Origin: Firmicutes bacterium UBA4882
Lineage (GTDB): Bacteria > Bacillota > UBA4882
Assembly (NCBI GenBank): GCA_002399265.1
Contig: DHDG01000015.1
Location: 1 to 44,046, forward strand
DNA: 44,046 bases
Direction of reading: 5' to 3'
Shown: positions 15,749 to 25,229 of the stretch, in pieces
How positions within the stretch are numbered: the stretch's first letter is position 1
Layout of the letters: the number at the start of each line of letters is the position of its first letter
Notes under the pieces: generated by a model
The model's input: the letters and a program-made list of their open reading frames with translations, nothing else
Told to the model about the DNA's origin: nothing
Database searches by the model: none
Translations under genes and position numbers: made by a program

Positions 15749-17074
15749 ATGGATCTGTTTGAATACCATGCCGCGCAGCAACGCAAAAAAGAAGCTCCGT
15801 TAGCTGATCGGATGCGTCCGCGCACGTTGGACGAATTTATTGGTCAAGAGCACATCGTTGGCCAGGGGCGGCTGCTCAGGCGGGCAATAGAAGCCGACAG
15901 AATTACATCGTTAATTTTCTACGGCCCGCCTGGTACTGGAAAAACAACATTAGCTCGTATTATCGCCAACCATACGGCGTCCTTTTTCGAATCTTTGAAT
16001 GCCGTTTCTTCAGGCGTGGCTGATTTGCGCAGAGTAGTCAGTGAAGCCCAGGAACGCTATAAACTTCACGGAAAACGTACGATTATTTTTGTAGATGAAA
16101 TTCATCGTTTTAATCGCGCACAGCAGGATGCGTTGTTGCCAGCTGTCGAAGACGGCACCATTATCCTAATTGGCGCCACGACCGAAAACCCGTTTTTTGA
16201 AATAAACTCGCCATTAATTTCGCGGTCGCGGATCTTCCGCTTAGAACCGCTTTCAGGAGAGGGTATTCTACGGATCCTTGCGGCAGCTCTGGATGATTCG
16301 GAACGCGGCCTGGCTCGTTTCAAGCCGGTTGTGGATGAGACTGCCCTGCAGCATCTCGCCAACATCGCAGACGGCGATGCCAGGGTGGCACTGAATGCGC
16401 TGGAATTGGCCGTACTGACTACTGAAGCGGACGCTTCCGGTCAACGGCATGTTACGCTGGAGATTGCGGAAGAATCCATTCAGAGACGCCAAATCCGCTA
16501 CGACAAGACTGGCGATAATCATTACGATGTGATCTCAGCATTTATTAAAAGTATGCGCGGTTCAGACCCTGATGCCGCCGTTTATTGGCTGGCTAGAATG
16601 ATCGAGGCGGGGGAAGATGCTCGATTTATCGCGCGCCGAATTGTGGTACATGCCGCGGAAGATGTCGGAATGGCTGATCCGATGGCTTTGGTGCTAGCGG
16701 TTTCCGCCGCACAGGCTGTTGAATTCATCGGCCTTCCCGAAGCGCGGATTCCTCTGGCGCAGGCTGCAATCTATATAGCGTGCGCACACAAAAGCAACTC
16801 TACGGTCAACGCCATTGACAGTGCTCTGAAAGCAGTTCGTGACGAGCCTAATTCTGCGGTACCCGCCCATCTAAAGGATGCTTCCTACGCTGGTGCGGCC
16901 AGATTGGGCCACGGGGTTGATTATCAGTATCCGCATAACTTCCCGGAGCATTTTGTTCTGCAGCAATATCTGCCCGGGGCAATGGTCACGAAACAGTTTT
17001 ATCTACCTTCAGAAAACGGCGCCGAGGCTAAAGTCAAAGAGCGACTCACCCGGCTTTGGCAAGACGATAAATAG
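15749..17074 (+). CDS. rarA: Replication-associated recombination protein A (RarA/MgsA AAA+ ATPase)
   Basis: A 441-residue AAA+ ATPase related to clamp loaders and RuvB, acting at stalled replication forks. Visible motifs are RMRPRTLDEFIGQEHIVG at the start, Walker A GPPGTGKTT (from residue 59), Walker B IIFVDEIHRF, sensor 1 IGATTENPFFE, and the C-terminal tetramerisation region with HAAEDVGMADP. I chose ATG 15749, giving the usual family length of about 440. The frame runs back to 15620 but crosses the repeat copy, and a GGGGG tract lies at a suitable distance before 15749. It is 35 bp upstream of the ornithine cluster, which may partly receive read-through from it. Confidence 0.93.
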   Translation: MDLFEYHAAQQRKKEAPLADRMRPRTLDEFIGQEHIVGQGRLLRRAIEADRITSLIFYGPPGTGKTTLARIIANHTASFFESLNAVSSGVADLRRVVSEAQERYKLHGKRTIIFVDEIHRFNRAQQDALLPAVEDGTIILIGATTENPFFEINSPLISRSRIFRLEPLSGEGILRILAAALDDSERGLARFKPVVDETALQHLANIADGDARVALNALELAVLTTEADASGQRHVTLEIAEESIQRRQIRYDKTGDNHYDVISAFIKSMRGSDPDAAVYWLARMIEAGEDARFIARRIVVHAAEDVGMADPMALVLAVSAAQAVEFIGLPEARIPLAQAAIYIACAHKSNSTVNAIDSALKAVRDEPNSAVPAHLKDASYAGAARLGHGVDYQYPHNFPEHFVLQQYLPGAMVTKQFYLPSENGAEAKVKERLTRLWQDDK

Positions 17075-17109
17075 CCGTTTGCTAAATACAAACACAGGAG
17101 GGTATAATT

Positions 17110-18153
17110 ATGGACAACATTAAGGTCATTCAATGGGGTTTAGGTGCCATGGGCGGTGGCATGGCACGGTTGATGCTCGAAAAAAAGGGATTAGAAATTG
17201 TGGCCGCGATCGATCTGGATCCCGCCAAAGTCGGCAAAGACGTTGGTGAAGTGCTGGAGACCGGCAAAAAGGCTGGAGTAAAAGTCAGCGGCAACCCGGA
17301 TGAGGTATTTGGCCATGTGAAAGCTGATTTGGCCATCATCGCGACCGGTTCTTTTACCAAAGAAGTATTCCCGTTAATTGAGAAAGCTGTGCGGGCCAAA
17401 ACGAATGTAATCTGTATTGCTGAGCAAATGTCCTATCCGGCGGCACAGGAACCAGAATTAGCTGAAAAGATCAACCGCCTGGCCACTGAGAACGGTGTCA
17501 CTGTACTGGGCACCGGCATTAATCCCGGTTTTGTACTGGATACGCTCATCATTGCTTTGACTGGCGTCTGTCTGGATGTAACCAAAATACGGGCAGCCCG
17601 TATTAATGACCTATCTCCTTTCGGCCCAACCGTCATGAAGACACAGGGTGTCGGCACGACTCCCGAAGAGTTCAACAAAGGGATTAAAGACGGAAGCATC
17701 GTTGGCCATGTCGGTTTTGAGGAATCATTACATATGATTGCCGCCGCTTTAGGATGGCAGCTGGATGAGATCAAGCAAACCCGTGAGCCGATTATCAGCA
17801 ATGTCTACCGCGAAACCAAATATGTTAAGGTCGAAAAAGGTAACGTCGCCGGATGCCGTCATATTGCACATGGCTATATGAATGGCAAGCCAGTCATCGA
17901 ACTGGAGCATCCCCAACAGGTGCTGCCAAATCTGGAAGGCGTCAATACTGGAGACTATATCTGGATTGAAGGCACTCCCGCTATTAACATGGCGATTAAA
18001 CCGGAAATTCCAGGCGGTCTTGGCACGATTGCCATGGCAGTCAATATGATTCCGAAAGTCATTGCTGCGCAGCCAGGACTGGTCAGCATGAAGGATCTGC
18101 CGGTGCCGTCGGCCGTGTTGGGCGACTTCAGAAAGCTCGGCATTGCGAAGTAG
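17110..18153 (+). CDS. ord: 2,4-diaminopentanoate dehydrogenase
   Basis: A 347-residue NAD(P)-dependent dehydrogenase that deaminates 2,4-diaminopentanoate oxidatively to 2-amino-4-oxopentanoate, the step after ornithine aminomutase. It has an N-terminal Rossmann motif (QWGLGAMGGGMARLML) and the dihydrodipicolinate-reductase-like fold with TGINPGFVLDTL and a C-terminal EIPGGLGTIAMAVNMIPKV. AGGAGGG precedes the ATG at 17110. It opens the ornithine cluster, and all downstream partners (ortA, ortB, oraS, oraE, racemase) follow in the same direction. Recognition rests on this context plus clear family resemblance to the Clostridium sticklandii and C. difficile Ord proteins. Confidence 0.93.
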   Translation: MDNIKVIQWGLGAMGGGMARLMLEKKGLEIVAAIDLDPAKVGKDVGEVLETGKKAGVKVSGNPDEVFGHVKADLAIIATGSFTKEVFPLIEKAVRAKTNVICIAEQMSYPAAQEPELAEKINRLATENGVTVLGTGINPGFVLDTLIIALTGVCLDVTKIRAARINDLSPFGPTVMKTQGVGTTPEEFNKGIKDGSIVGHVGFEESLHMIAAALGWQLDEIKQTREPIISNVYRETKYVKVEKGNVAGCRHIAHGYMNGKPVIELEHPQQVLPNLEGVNTGDYIWIEGTPAINMAIKPEIPGGLGTIAMAVNMIPKVIAAQPGLVSMKDLPVPSAVLGDFRKLGIAK

Positions 18154-18334
18154 CTTTTATTCAGGCGTGCATACCGGCGCATACCGTCGCATAACAGATA
18201 AAGGCGGATGCGCCGTCTTTTATTCCCCGATTTCATGGGACCGTCTGGTTTGCGATCCATGAATAAGTTAGGGTAACATTGAATGGGAGAATCGCCTTTT
18301 TTGGATCCGATTAAAACAGATGGGGGTGCAACTA

Positions 18335-18664
18335 ATGAAAGAGATTCCCGCAGGTTCCTGGGTTTTAGTACACTCGATCATACTGGAACCAGAACAGAGG
18401 GCACCCCAGGTACCTGCAGATACGAAAAAGGTTCCTTTGGAAATGTGGGTTAAAGGCTACTTGGAGAAAGCGGCCCTTCCGGGTGATTCCGTAACGGTTA
18501 AGACATTTACCGGACGTATGGTTACCGGAAAATTAGTGGAAGCTAACCCGGCTTATAATCACAGTTTCGGATTTGTGCCCGAGTTGCAGAGAATCGGCGG
18601 CGAACTGCGCGCAATGCTTGCGGAGAGTGCCGGTGCTGGAAAGGGGAGCAAATCTGATGGATAA
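18335..18664 (+). CDS. ortA: 2-amino-4-oxopentanoate thiolase, alpha (small) subunit
   Basis: A 109-residue subunit of the PLP-dependent thiolase that, with CoA, cleaves 2-amino-4-oxopentanoate to acetyl-CoA and D-alanine. The protein is OB-like and small, with GSWVLVHSIILEPEQRAPQVP near the start and VKTFTGRMVTGKLVEANPAYNHSFG in the middle, as in OrtA of Stickland clostridia. I use ATG 18335, with GGGGGTG upstream; ATG 18320 is an alternative. Its 3' end overlaps ortB by 8 bp, which implies translational coupling of the two subunits. A 181-bp gap before it contains only short direct repeats of GCATACCG type and a weak hairpin. Confidence 0.9.
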   Translation: MKEIPAGSWVLVHSIILEPEQRAPQVPADTKKVPLEMWVKGYLEKAALPGDSVTVKTFTGRMVTGKLVEANPAYNHSFGFVPELQRIGGELRAMLAESAGAGKGSKSDG

Positions 18665-20066
18665 TAGTTATCAAGCAGTTATGGCGCGTAATAATGAAAT
18701 CATGCTGCGTTCAGTTGGTATGGACTACAGTAAGTTCAATACCGGCAAAATCGCGTTTGACTACGAAGGCATGATGGCTCAAGCCGGCTATTCTTTGGAC
18801 GAGGTCATCCGGATTCAGGGCGAGACTGGAGTCGGCAATACACCAATATACGAGCTTCGTAATCTTACCGAGCTGGTGCGGCGCACAGCCCCGCGTGGCA
18901 AAGGTGCCCGTATCCTGATCAAAGATGAAGCCGCTAATCCGTCCGGAAGCTTTAAGGCGCGCCGCGCTTCCGTTTCCGTATATCACGCCAAAAAACTGGG
19001 TTACAAAGGCCTCATCTCAGCTACCAGCGGTAACTATGGCGCGGCCGTCGCCTCGCAGGCTGCTAAGAAGGGTCTGGGCTGCATTGTTGTGCAGGAAGTC
19101 TTTGATAGCCGCGGCATTGGACAGCCGGAAATTCTCGAAAAAGGCCGTGCCTGTGAAGCCTACGGCGCGGAAGTTGTCCAGCTTACGGTCGGGCCCGAAT
19201 TGTTCTATGTATTTTTGAGACTGCTCGAAGAAACGGGCTATTTTAATGCTTCGCTTTATACTCCATTCGCAATTTCCGGCATCGAGACGCTCGGCAGCGA
19301 GGTTGCGGGGCAGATTCGCGAAAAGTATGGCCAGGATCCGGATGCCGTGATTATCACCCATGCCGGAGGTGGCAATGTCACCGGTACCGCGCGCGGTCTG
19401 CTTAAAGCCGGCTGCAAGAACACCAAAGTTATTGGGGCCAGTGTCGACTTGTCTGGGCTGCACATGGCCAGCGACGGCGACTTTAACCGCAAATCATTCA
19501 CCACCGGTCATACCGGATTTGGCGTACCATTCCTTACGTGGCCTGATCGCGCAGATGTTCCCAAAAATGCTGCCAGAGCGCTGCGTTACCTAGACCGTTA
19601 CGTCACAGTCACACAGGGTGAAGTCTTTTATGTTACCGAAGCATTGGCACAATTGGAAGGTCTGGAACGCGGGCCGGCTGGAAACACTTCGTTGGCGGCC
19701 GCTTTGGCGATTGCTCGTGAAATGGATCGCGAGCAAATCGTGGTGGTGCAAGAAACTGAGTACACCGGAGCAGGTAAGCATCCGACCGCCCAATTATCAT
19801 TCGCTAGGCAGCAGGGTATCGAAATCAGAAGAGGCGATCCGCGGGAGAATGTCCCCGGCAAAGCCATTGTGCTGCCGACTAATCCGGGACAGATCAGCGT
19901 AGTGGATTATGACTTGAATTCGGCACGGCGCTCATACCTCCGCAAAGCGACGGAAGGGTATACCGTTGAAGATTTGGATCAAGTTGACCTGGAGTTCTTA
20001 GCGGATGAAACCCGCTGGAGCAAAGAAAAGGTTATTGAGGAAATCAGGCATGGTTTGCAGCGCTAA
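18657..20066 (+). CDS. ortB: 2-amino-4-oxopentanoate thiolase, beta (PLP) subunit
   Basis: A 469-residue catalytic subunit of fold type II (threonine-synthase/cysteine-synthase-like). The PLP lysine is Lys100 in NPSGSFKARRAS; the phosphate-binding loop SATSGNYGAAVASQAAKKGLG and the HAGGGNVTGTARGL segment are clear. With OrtA it makes acetyl-CoA and D-alanine, feeding energy metabolism. ATG 18657 has GGGGAG upstream; the open frame to 18573 lies within ortA and is not used. oraS follows 47 bp later. Confidence 0.93.
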   Translation: MDNSYQAVMARNNEIMLRSVGMDYSKFNTGKIAFDYEGMMAQAGYSLDEVIRIQGETGVGNTPIYELRNLTELVRRTAPRGKGARILIKDEAANPSGSFKARRASVSVYHAKKLGYKGLISATSGNYGAAVASQAAKKGLGCIVVQEVFDSRGIGQPEILEKGRACEAYGAEVVQLTVGPELFYVFLRLLEETGYFNASLYTPFAISGIETLGSEVAGQIREKYGQDPDAVIITHAGGGNVTGTARGLLKAGCKNTKVIGASVDLSGLHMASDGDFNRKSFTTGHTGFGVPFLTWPDRADVPKNAARALRYLDRYVTVTQGEVFYVTEALAQLEGLERGPAGNTSLAAALAIAREMDREQIVVVQETEYTGAGKHPTAQLSFARQQGIEIRRGDPRENVPGKAIVLPTNPGQISVVDYDLNSARRSYLRKATEGYTVEDLDQVDLEFLADETRWSKEKVIEEIRHGLQR

Positions 20067-20113
20067 GCGCGGCATGCTTATCATCATTATTATGAACAAA
20101 GGGGAGTGCGGAG

Positions 20114-20464
20114 ATGATTCGGGAAGACGATTTTTCTGAAAGGCGCAAAAAACTGAGCGGATTAAGCGACGTAGAATTAGAGGCGCGTTTTTGGTCACTA
20201 ACTGATGAGATCATGCAGCCGCTGATCGACTTGGCTAAAACGCACACGTCTCCGTCGATTGAACGGTCAATTCTTTTGCGGATGGGTTTTTCCAGTATTG
20301 AGGCCAAAGCGATCGTCGATCGTTGCGCTGAAAAAGGTCTCTTAGGCAAAGGTGCCGGCCATGCGGTTTGGAAAGTAGCACAAGACCGCAATATTCCGAT
20401 CCGGACTGCCGGTTTGGAACTGGCCGAGGGCAAACACTGGGATAATCTAACCTTTGGAAAGTGA
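20114..20464 (+). CDS. oraS: D-ornithine 4,5-aminomutase, S (small) subunit
   Basis: A 116-residue subunit; the C. sticklandii protein is close to 120. Typical OraS features are FSERRKKLSGLSDVELEARFW and PSIERSILLRMGFSSIEAKAIVD, then GAGHAVWKVA. The S subunit has no cofactor site of its own but is required for folding and activity of the large subunit. The ATG at 20114 has AAAGGGGAG upstream. It is separated from oraE by only 9 bp, matching a 1:1 heterodimeric complex. Confidence 0.93.
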   Translation: MIREDDFSERRKKLSGLSDVELEARFWSLTDEIMQPLIDLAKTHTSPSIERSILLRMGFSSIEAKAIVDRCAEKGLLGKGAGHAVWKVAQDRNIPIRTAGLELAEGKHWDNLTFGK

Positions 20465-20473
20465 GGGTAAGGC

Positions 20474-22678
20474 ATGAAACTGAAAGCTGATGAAAAGTTA
20501 AATGTCGCGGAAATATTAAAAGACCTTGAAAGCTACAGGCCGCGCCGTAAGGGTTGGACTTGGCGCGAGAGTCTTGCACCTGACACCAGGATTGGATTAT
20601 TCGAATATCGTCAGGTTTCCAAAGATCTGAAACAGGGCATTCCAATGCCGGCTGCCAAAAGTTTTGGCGGTATCAACCCGCAGCCAGATTGCGTGATTAC
20701 AACCGAGATTGCTTCCGGCCGTTTTGAAGATGACTTAAGAAGGATGCGTATGGCTGCCTGGCATGGCGCCGATCATATTATGGTAATTCGCACCGCCGGC
20801 CAGAGCCATTTTGACGGTTTGATTGAAGGGACTCCCGAAGGCGTGGGCGGCGTTCCAATTACCCGCAAGCAACTACGGGCCACCCGTAAAGCGCTCGACT
20901 TTATTGAAGACGAAGTCGGCCGTCCCATCAATTTTCACTCTTACGTCAGCGGCGTCGCTGGACCAGAAGTCGGAGTCTTATTTGCTGAAGAAGGGGTCAA
21001 TGGAGCTCACCAGGATCCCCAGTACAATGTGCTTTATCGCAATGTGAATATGGTGCGTTCCTTCGTTGATGCTGCGGAAGCCAAATGCCTAATGGCGGAT
21101 GCCGGTATGGCCCAGATCGACGGCGCCCATAATGCTAACGCCACAGCCCGCGATGCTTGGAAAGTCATGCCGGAGCTGATGGTCCAGCACGCCTTGAACT
21201 CTTCTTTCTCAGTGCAAGCCGGTATGGCGAAGGATAAGATTTGTCTGTCTACAGTGCCTCCAGATGTCGCACCGCTCCCGGCGATGCGGATGGACCTGCC
21301 GTATGCTGTAGCCTTGCGCGATTTATTCAAAGGCTACCGGATGCGCGCTCAAATGAACACCAAGTATATGGAGTCCGATACTCGTGACGCGACGGTCAGT
21401 CATACACTGAACCTGATGCTGTCGCGTTTGACCAGTGCCGATATTCAAAGCACCATTACTCCGGACGAAGGCCGCAATGTTCCCTGGCATTACAATAACA
21501 TTGCCGCTTTGAACACCGCCAACCAAATGTTGATTGGGTTGGATGGCATTCTGGAAATGGTGGAGCTGAAAAAAGACGGCCCGTTGCCAGAGACAGTGCG
21601 TGAGCTCAAAGAGCGTGCTGTGCTGTTCTTAGAACAAATCAAGGAAATGGGCGGTTATTTCGCAGCTGTCGAAGCCGGCATGTTTGTTGATTCCGGTATG
21701 TTCCCGGAGCGCAACGGCGACGGCATTAAGCGTCAGATCGACGGTGGCGTGGGTGCCAACAGTGTCGTAGCCCGGGACGCCGATTATTTCGCCCCGGTCT
21801 GTTCGCACTTTGGTAACAACCATGTTCCGTCCCAATATAAGAGTGCTTGCGAAGCGATTGGCGGATGTACACTCTGCCGTCCGGAAAAAATCGTTTACAT
21901 CAATGAGCTTGATGAAGAGGATTGCGTAGACCGCAGAATGGCCGAATTCCAAGATCACCAGGCTAAGAACATGATTCGCCCGGAAGTCCAGTGGTATGGT
22001 GACGGCTATGTAGTCGTCGGAATGTTTGTGCCGGTTGATGAACGCACCGCTGAATTCGCGGCGCTGGAAATTGCCAAACGTATGAATCTTGAAGAAGCCG
22101 AAGTGATTCATAAGGGCGTTATGCATCCTTCGGAAGGCACATTTGTGGAAGTGAAAGGCAGATTCTTGCAGGATATTGATCCGAAGAGCCTTGTCATTCC
22201 GAAGAAAGTAGTTACTTTATCGGACGATGAAATTCGCAAAGACATCAAAGCCCGCCCGCTGAAAATCGTGGCTGCGACCGTAGGACAGGATGAACACTCG
22301 GTCGGTATGCGCGAAATCATTGATATTAAACACGGCGGCATTGAAGGTTTTGGAGTGGAATGCTTGTATCTTGGTACTTCGGTGCCTGTGGAAAAAGCAG
22401 TCGACGCCGCGATTGAGTCCAATGCTGACGCGATTCTGATTTCCACGATTATTACTCATGCCGATATTCACCGCACCAATATGAAACGGCTCGATCAACT
22501 CTGCCGCGAAAAAGGTGTCCGGGATCGCCTGATGCTGGTAGCCGGCGGTACTCAGATTACGAACGAAATTGCGGTTGAGTCCGGTATGGACGCCGGTTTC
22601 GGACGCGGTACCAAAGGCATTAACGTAGCCAGTTTCCTGGTTGAGCGGCGCCGTAAAATGAGTGCGGCCAAAAAATAA
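20474..22678 (+). CDS. oraE: D-ornithine 4,5-aminomutase, E (B12/PLP) subunit
   Basis: A 734-residue catalytic subunit that moves the terminal amino group of D-ornithine to give (2R,4S)-2,4-diaminopentanoate by a radical mechanism with adenosylcobalamin and PLP. The large N-terminal TIM-barrel part is followed by a C-terminal B12-binding Rossmann domain. The cobalamin motif DEHSVG supplies His608, and Lys619 in IDIKHGG lies 11 residues later. That is the same spacing as His618/Lys629 of C. sticklandii OraE, where the lysine holds PLP in the resting state. The downstream B12 loops LYLGTSVPVEKAV and LVAGGTQITNEIA are present. All key residues look intact. Confidence 0.96.
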   Translation: MKLKADEKLNVAEILKDLESYRPRRKGWTWRESLAPDTRIGLFEYRQVSKDLKQGIPMPAAKSFGGINPQPDCVITTEIASGRFEDDLRRMRMAAWHGADHIMVIRTAGQSHFDGLIEGTPEGVGGVPITRKQLRATRKALDFIEDEVGRPINFHSYVSGVAGPEVGVLFAEEGVNGAHQDPQYNVLYRNVNMVRSFVDAAEAKCLMADAGMAQIDGAHNANATARDAWKVMPELMVQHALNSSFSVQAGMAKDKICLSTVPPDVAPLPAMRMDLPYAVALRDLFKGYRMRAQMNTKYMESDTRDATVSHTLNLMLSRLTSADIQSTITPDEGRNVPWHYNNIAALNTANQMLIGLDGILEMVELKKDGPLPETVRELKERAVLFLEQIKEMGGYFAAVEAGMFVDSGMFPERNGDGIKRQIDGGVGANSVVARDADYFAPVCSHFGNNHVPSQYKSACEAIGGCTLCRPEKIVYINELDEEDCVDRRMAEFQDHQAKNMIRPEVQWYGDGYVVVGMFVPVDERTAEFAALEIAKRMNLEEAEVIHKGVMHPSEGTFVEVKGRFLQDIDPKSLVIPKKVVTLSDDEIRKDIKARPLKIVAATVGQDEHSVGMREIIDIKHGGIEGFGVECLYLGTSVPVEKAVDAAIESNADAILISTIITHADIHRTNMKRLDQLCREKGVRDRLMLVAGGTQITNEIAVESGMDAGFGRGTKGINVASFLVERRRKMSAAKK

Positions 22679-22739
22679 ATGCACGCGCATCGGAGCCAAT
22701 CGGGGCCAATATTGGCCAACAAATAAGGGGCGAACAGAT

Positions 22740-24110
22740 TTGAGACGCATTGACCTTTTGGCTGCCGAAATTGGCAGCACGACAACCGTAGTCAGCGCTT
22801 TTGACAAACTCGCAACCAGTGATCCTGTTTTTCTGGGTCAGGGGGTTGGTTCAACTACTGTTGTCGAAGGCGATGTCCGGATAGGGCTCAATGCGGCGAT
22901 GGCAGATCTGTCTACCCGAATCGGATCTTTTGAACCAGACCGCATTGCCGCGACTTCAAGCGCGGCAGGCGGTTTGGTGATGACAGTGCACGGACTTGTT
23001 TATGACATGACTGTCAAAGCAGCCAAAGAAGCTGCCTTGGGAGCAGGCGGAGTCATCCGCATGGTGACTGCCGGCCGCATCCGTCCTGAGACGACAGAAG
23101 AGATTCTAAAAATCAGTCCGCGCATTATCATTTTAGCCGGCGGGGTTGATTACGGTGAAGAAGAGATCATTTTGGAAAACGCCCGGTTTTTGGCAGCTTT
23201 GCCATTGAGTGTTCCGATCGTATACGCCGGGAACAGCGCGATTCAAAAACAGGTGTCTGCCATTCTCCGCGCAGGCGGCAAAGAAGAACTGATCTTGCCG
23301 AACGTCTATCCCCGCATAGATGAATTAAACATTGAGCCGGCGCGCAAGTTGATCGTAAAGCTTTTTGAAGAGAAGATTACACAGGCACCGGGCATGTCCC
23401 ATATTAAAGAGATGGTGAATGGCCATTTGAAACCGACGCCTGGAGCAGTGATGGATGCTGCGGTGCTGCTGCAGAAGACATTGGGAGATTTGATGGTGCT
23501 CGATGTCGGCGGTGCCACTACGGATGTCCATTCCGTGGCAGAAGGCAGCTCGGAGATTCGCGACAAAATGATTAGCCCCGAGCCTTTTGCCAAACGTACC
23601 GTGGAAGGTGACTTGGGCGTCTACATTAATGCCCGTAATGTTGCTGAAACAGCCGGATTTGATGCTCTGCAGGCTGCTACCGGCCTGGATCTCGAAAGCG
23701 AGTTGGAGCGTCTACGCCCGATTCCGACTGATGACGGCATGCGCCGGTTTGTGGAAGCACTGACTTTGGCAGCGGCAAAAGAAGCGGTTAATCGTCATGT
23801 CGGCCGGATTAGGTATCTCTATACTCCCAGCGGCAGAGTGACGGTAGCTTCCGGGAAAGATTTAACTACTGTCAAGTGGATCATCGGAACAGGCGGCGCT
23901 TTGACCAGATTGGATATCGGAGCGCGTTTGGAAAATGCCCTCCGTCGGCGCCCGGAAACCGGCGAACTACTGCCGGAATTTCCGCAGTTCCTGACCGACA
24001 GCGACTACATTCTGGCAGCAATTGGCTTAATCGCGGAAGATTATCCGGATGCTGCCACGGCATTGATGCTTAAGAGCTTTAGGATGCGGAGGGATATTAG
24101 TGGCAGCTAA
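22740..24110 (+). CDS. MutL/GlmL-family protein, probable ornithine aminomutase reactivase
   Basis: A 456-residue actin-like ATPase-fold protein of the MutL/GlmL family, genes for which sit beside glutamate mutase and related B12 mutases and are thought to reactivate or protect them. It shows phosphate-1-like AAEIGSTTTVVSAF at the start, MVLDVGGATTDVHSVAEG in the middle and WIIGTGGALTRL near the end. TTG 22740 is chosen because AAGGGGCG lies upstream and family members begin right there; the open frame to 22662 overlaps oraE. It directly follows oraE and its last 11 bp overlap the racemase gene, so a role in maintaining OraSE is a strong contextual inference. Confidence 0.85.
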   Translation: MRRIDLLAAEIGSTTTVVSAFDKLATSDPVFLGQGVGSTTVVEGDVRIGLNAAMADLSTRIGSFEPDRIAATSSAAGGLVMTVHGLVYDMTVKAAKEAALGAGGVIRMVTAGRIRPETTEEILKISPRIIILAGGVDYGEEEIILENARFLAALPLSVPIVYAGNSAIQKQVSAILRAGGKEELILPNVYPRIDELNIEPARKLIVKLFEEKITQAPGMSHIKEMVNGHLKPTPGAVMDAAVLLQKTLGDLMVLDVGGATTDVHSVAEGSSEIRDKMISPEPFAKRTVEGDLGVYINARNVAETAGFDALQAATGLDLESELERLRPIPTDDGMRRFVEALTLAAAKEAVNRHVGRIRYLYTPSGRVTVASGKDLTTVKWIIGTGGALTRLDIGARLENALRRRPETGELLPEFPQFLTDSDYILAAIGLIAEDYPDAATALMLKSFRMRRDISGS

Positions 24111-25167
24111 TCCAAGACTGGAGATTAATGTTGGCAAAATTGCCGGTAATACTGCGCAAGTTGCTCAGAAAGCCGGTGCCAACGGTGTTAATATTGTCGG
24201 GGTTACGAAAGTATGCTGTGGTGCCCCGGAAGTGGCGCGGGCCGTTAAGCAGGGCGGTGCCGCCATGCTGGGCGACTCCCGTTTGGAGAACATCGCCCGT
24301 ATGAAAGAGGCCGGAATCCCCGGGCCTTATATGCTGATTCGAATACCGATGCAAAGTGCCGCGGCGGAAACAGTCCGTCTGGCAGATTATTGTCTGCTAT
24401 CTGATGTGGTAACGGGAAGGATTCTGGGAGCGGAAGCCCGGCGACAGGGAAAGACGATGCATGTAATTATCATGGTGGATGTCGGCGACTTGCGGGAAGG
24501 CTTTTGGCCCAACCAGATTCCGGGCGCTGTTACTGAACTGGCTGCTGTGGAAGGGCTGGCAATCGCTGGCCTGGGGGTCAATCTGACCTGTTACGGAGCG
24601 ATCAGTCCCGATGAGAACAATTTGGGATTGCTAATCAGTTTGGCTGAGGAAATCAGAAAGAACAACAAACTGGAATTGCCGATCATTTCCGGCGGTAATT
24701 CGAGTAGTCTGGGAATGCTGTGGGAAGGCAAGCTACCAGGCGGCATTAACCAGTTACGCATTGGTGAAGGGATCATGCTTGGCTGCGAGACTCTGGAACG
24801 CGCACCGCTGCCAGGATTACATACCGACGTCTTTACGGCCGTCGCCGAAATTGTCGAGGTGCGTGAAAAACCGTCGCTACCGATTGGCCGTATTGCACAG
24901 GATGTCTTTGGGAATGTACCTGTATTTGAAGACCGCGGCATTCACCAGCGCGCCATACTTGCACTGGGACGCCAGGATGTTATTTTTGATGGATTGCAGC
25001 CTTTAGACGCCGGTGTTGAAATTTTGGGTGGTTCCAGTGATCACTTGTTGGTCGAGATTAGTGGAAGAAAGGCAGCAGTAGGGGAAGAACTGCGTTTCCG
25101 TCCGGATTATGGTGCTGTGTTAACCCTCAATACTTCGCCATATGTACAGAAAGTTTATTTTAGCTAA
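24100..25167 (+). CDS. orr: Ornithine racemase (alanine-racemase-fold PLP enzyme)
   Basis: A 355-residue PLP enzyme of fold type III that would convert L-ornithine to the D-ornithine required by OraSE. The PLP lysine is Lys37 in GVTKVCCG. The barrel continues with MHVIIMVDVGDLREGFWP, ISGGNSSSLGML and RIGEGIMLGCETL, as in the ornithine racemase group (YhfX/Orr type). The GTG start at 24100 is preceded by GGAGGG and overlaps the upstream gene by 11 bp. Substrate assignment rests on cluster context, since related racemases act on alanine, lysine or broad substrates. Confidence 0.88.
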   Translation: MAANPRLEINVGKIAGNTAQVAQKAGANGVNIVGVTKVCCGAPEVARAVKQGGAAMLGDSRLENIARMKEAGIPGPYMLIRIPMQSAAAETVRLADYCLLSDVVTGRILGAEARRQGKTMHVIIMVDVGDLREGFWPNQIPGAVTELAAVEGLAIAGLGVNLTCYGAISPDENNLGLLISLAEEIRKNNKLELPIISGGNSSSLGMLWEGKLPGGINQLRIGEGIMLGCETLERAPLPGLHTDVFTAVAEIVEVREKPSLPIGRIAQDVFGNVPVFEDRGIHQRAILALGRQDVIFDGLQPLDAGVEILGGSSDHLLVEISGRKAAVGEELRFRPDYGAVLTLNTSPYVQKVYFS

Positions 25168-25229
25168 GCGCAACGAAAAGTGGCACTTTGTGGATGCACT
25201 TCGTGGATGCAACAAGGGAGGAAAAGAAA

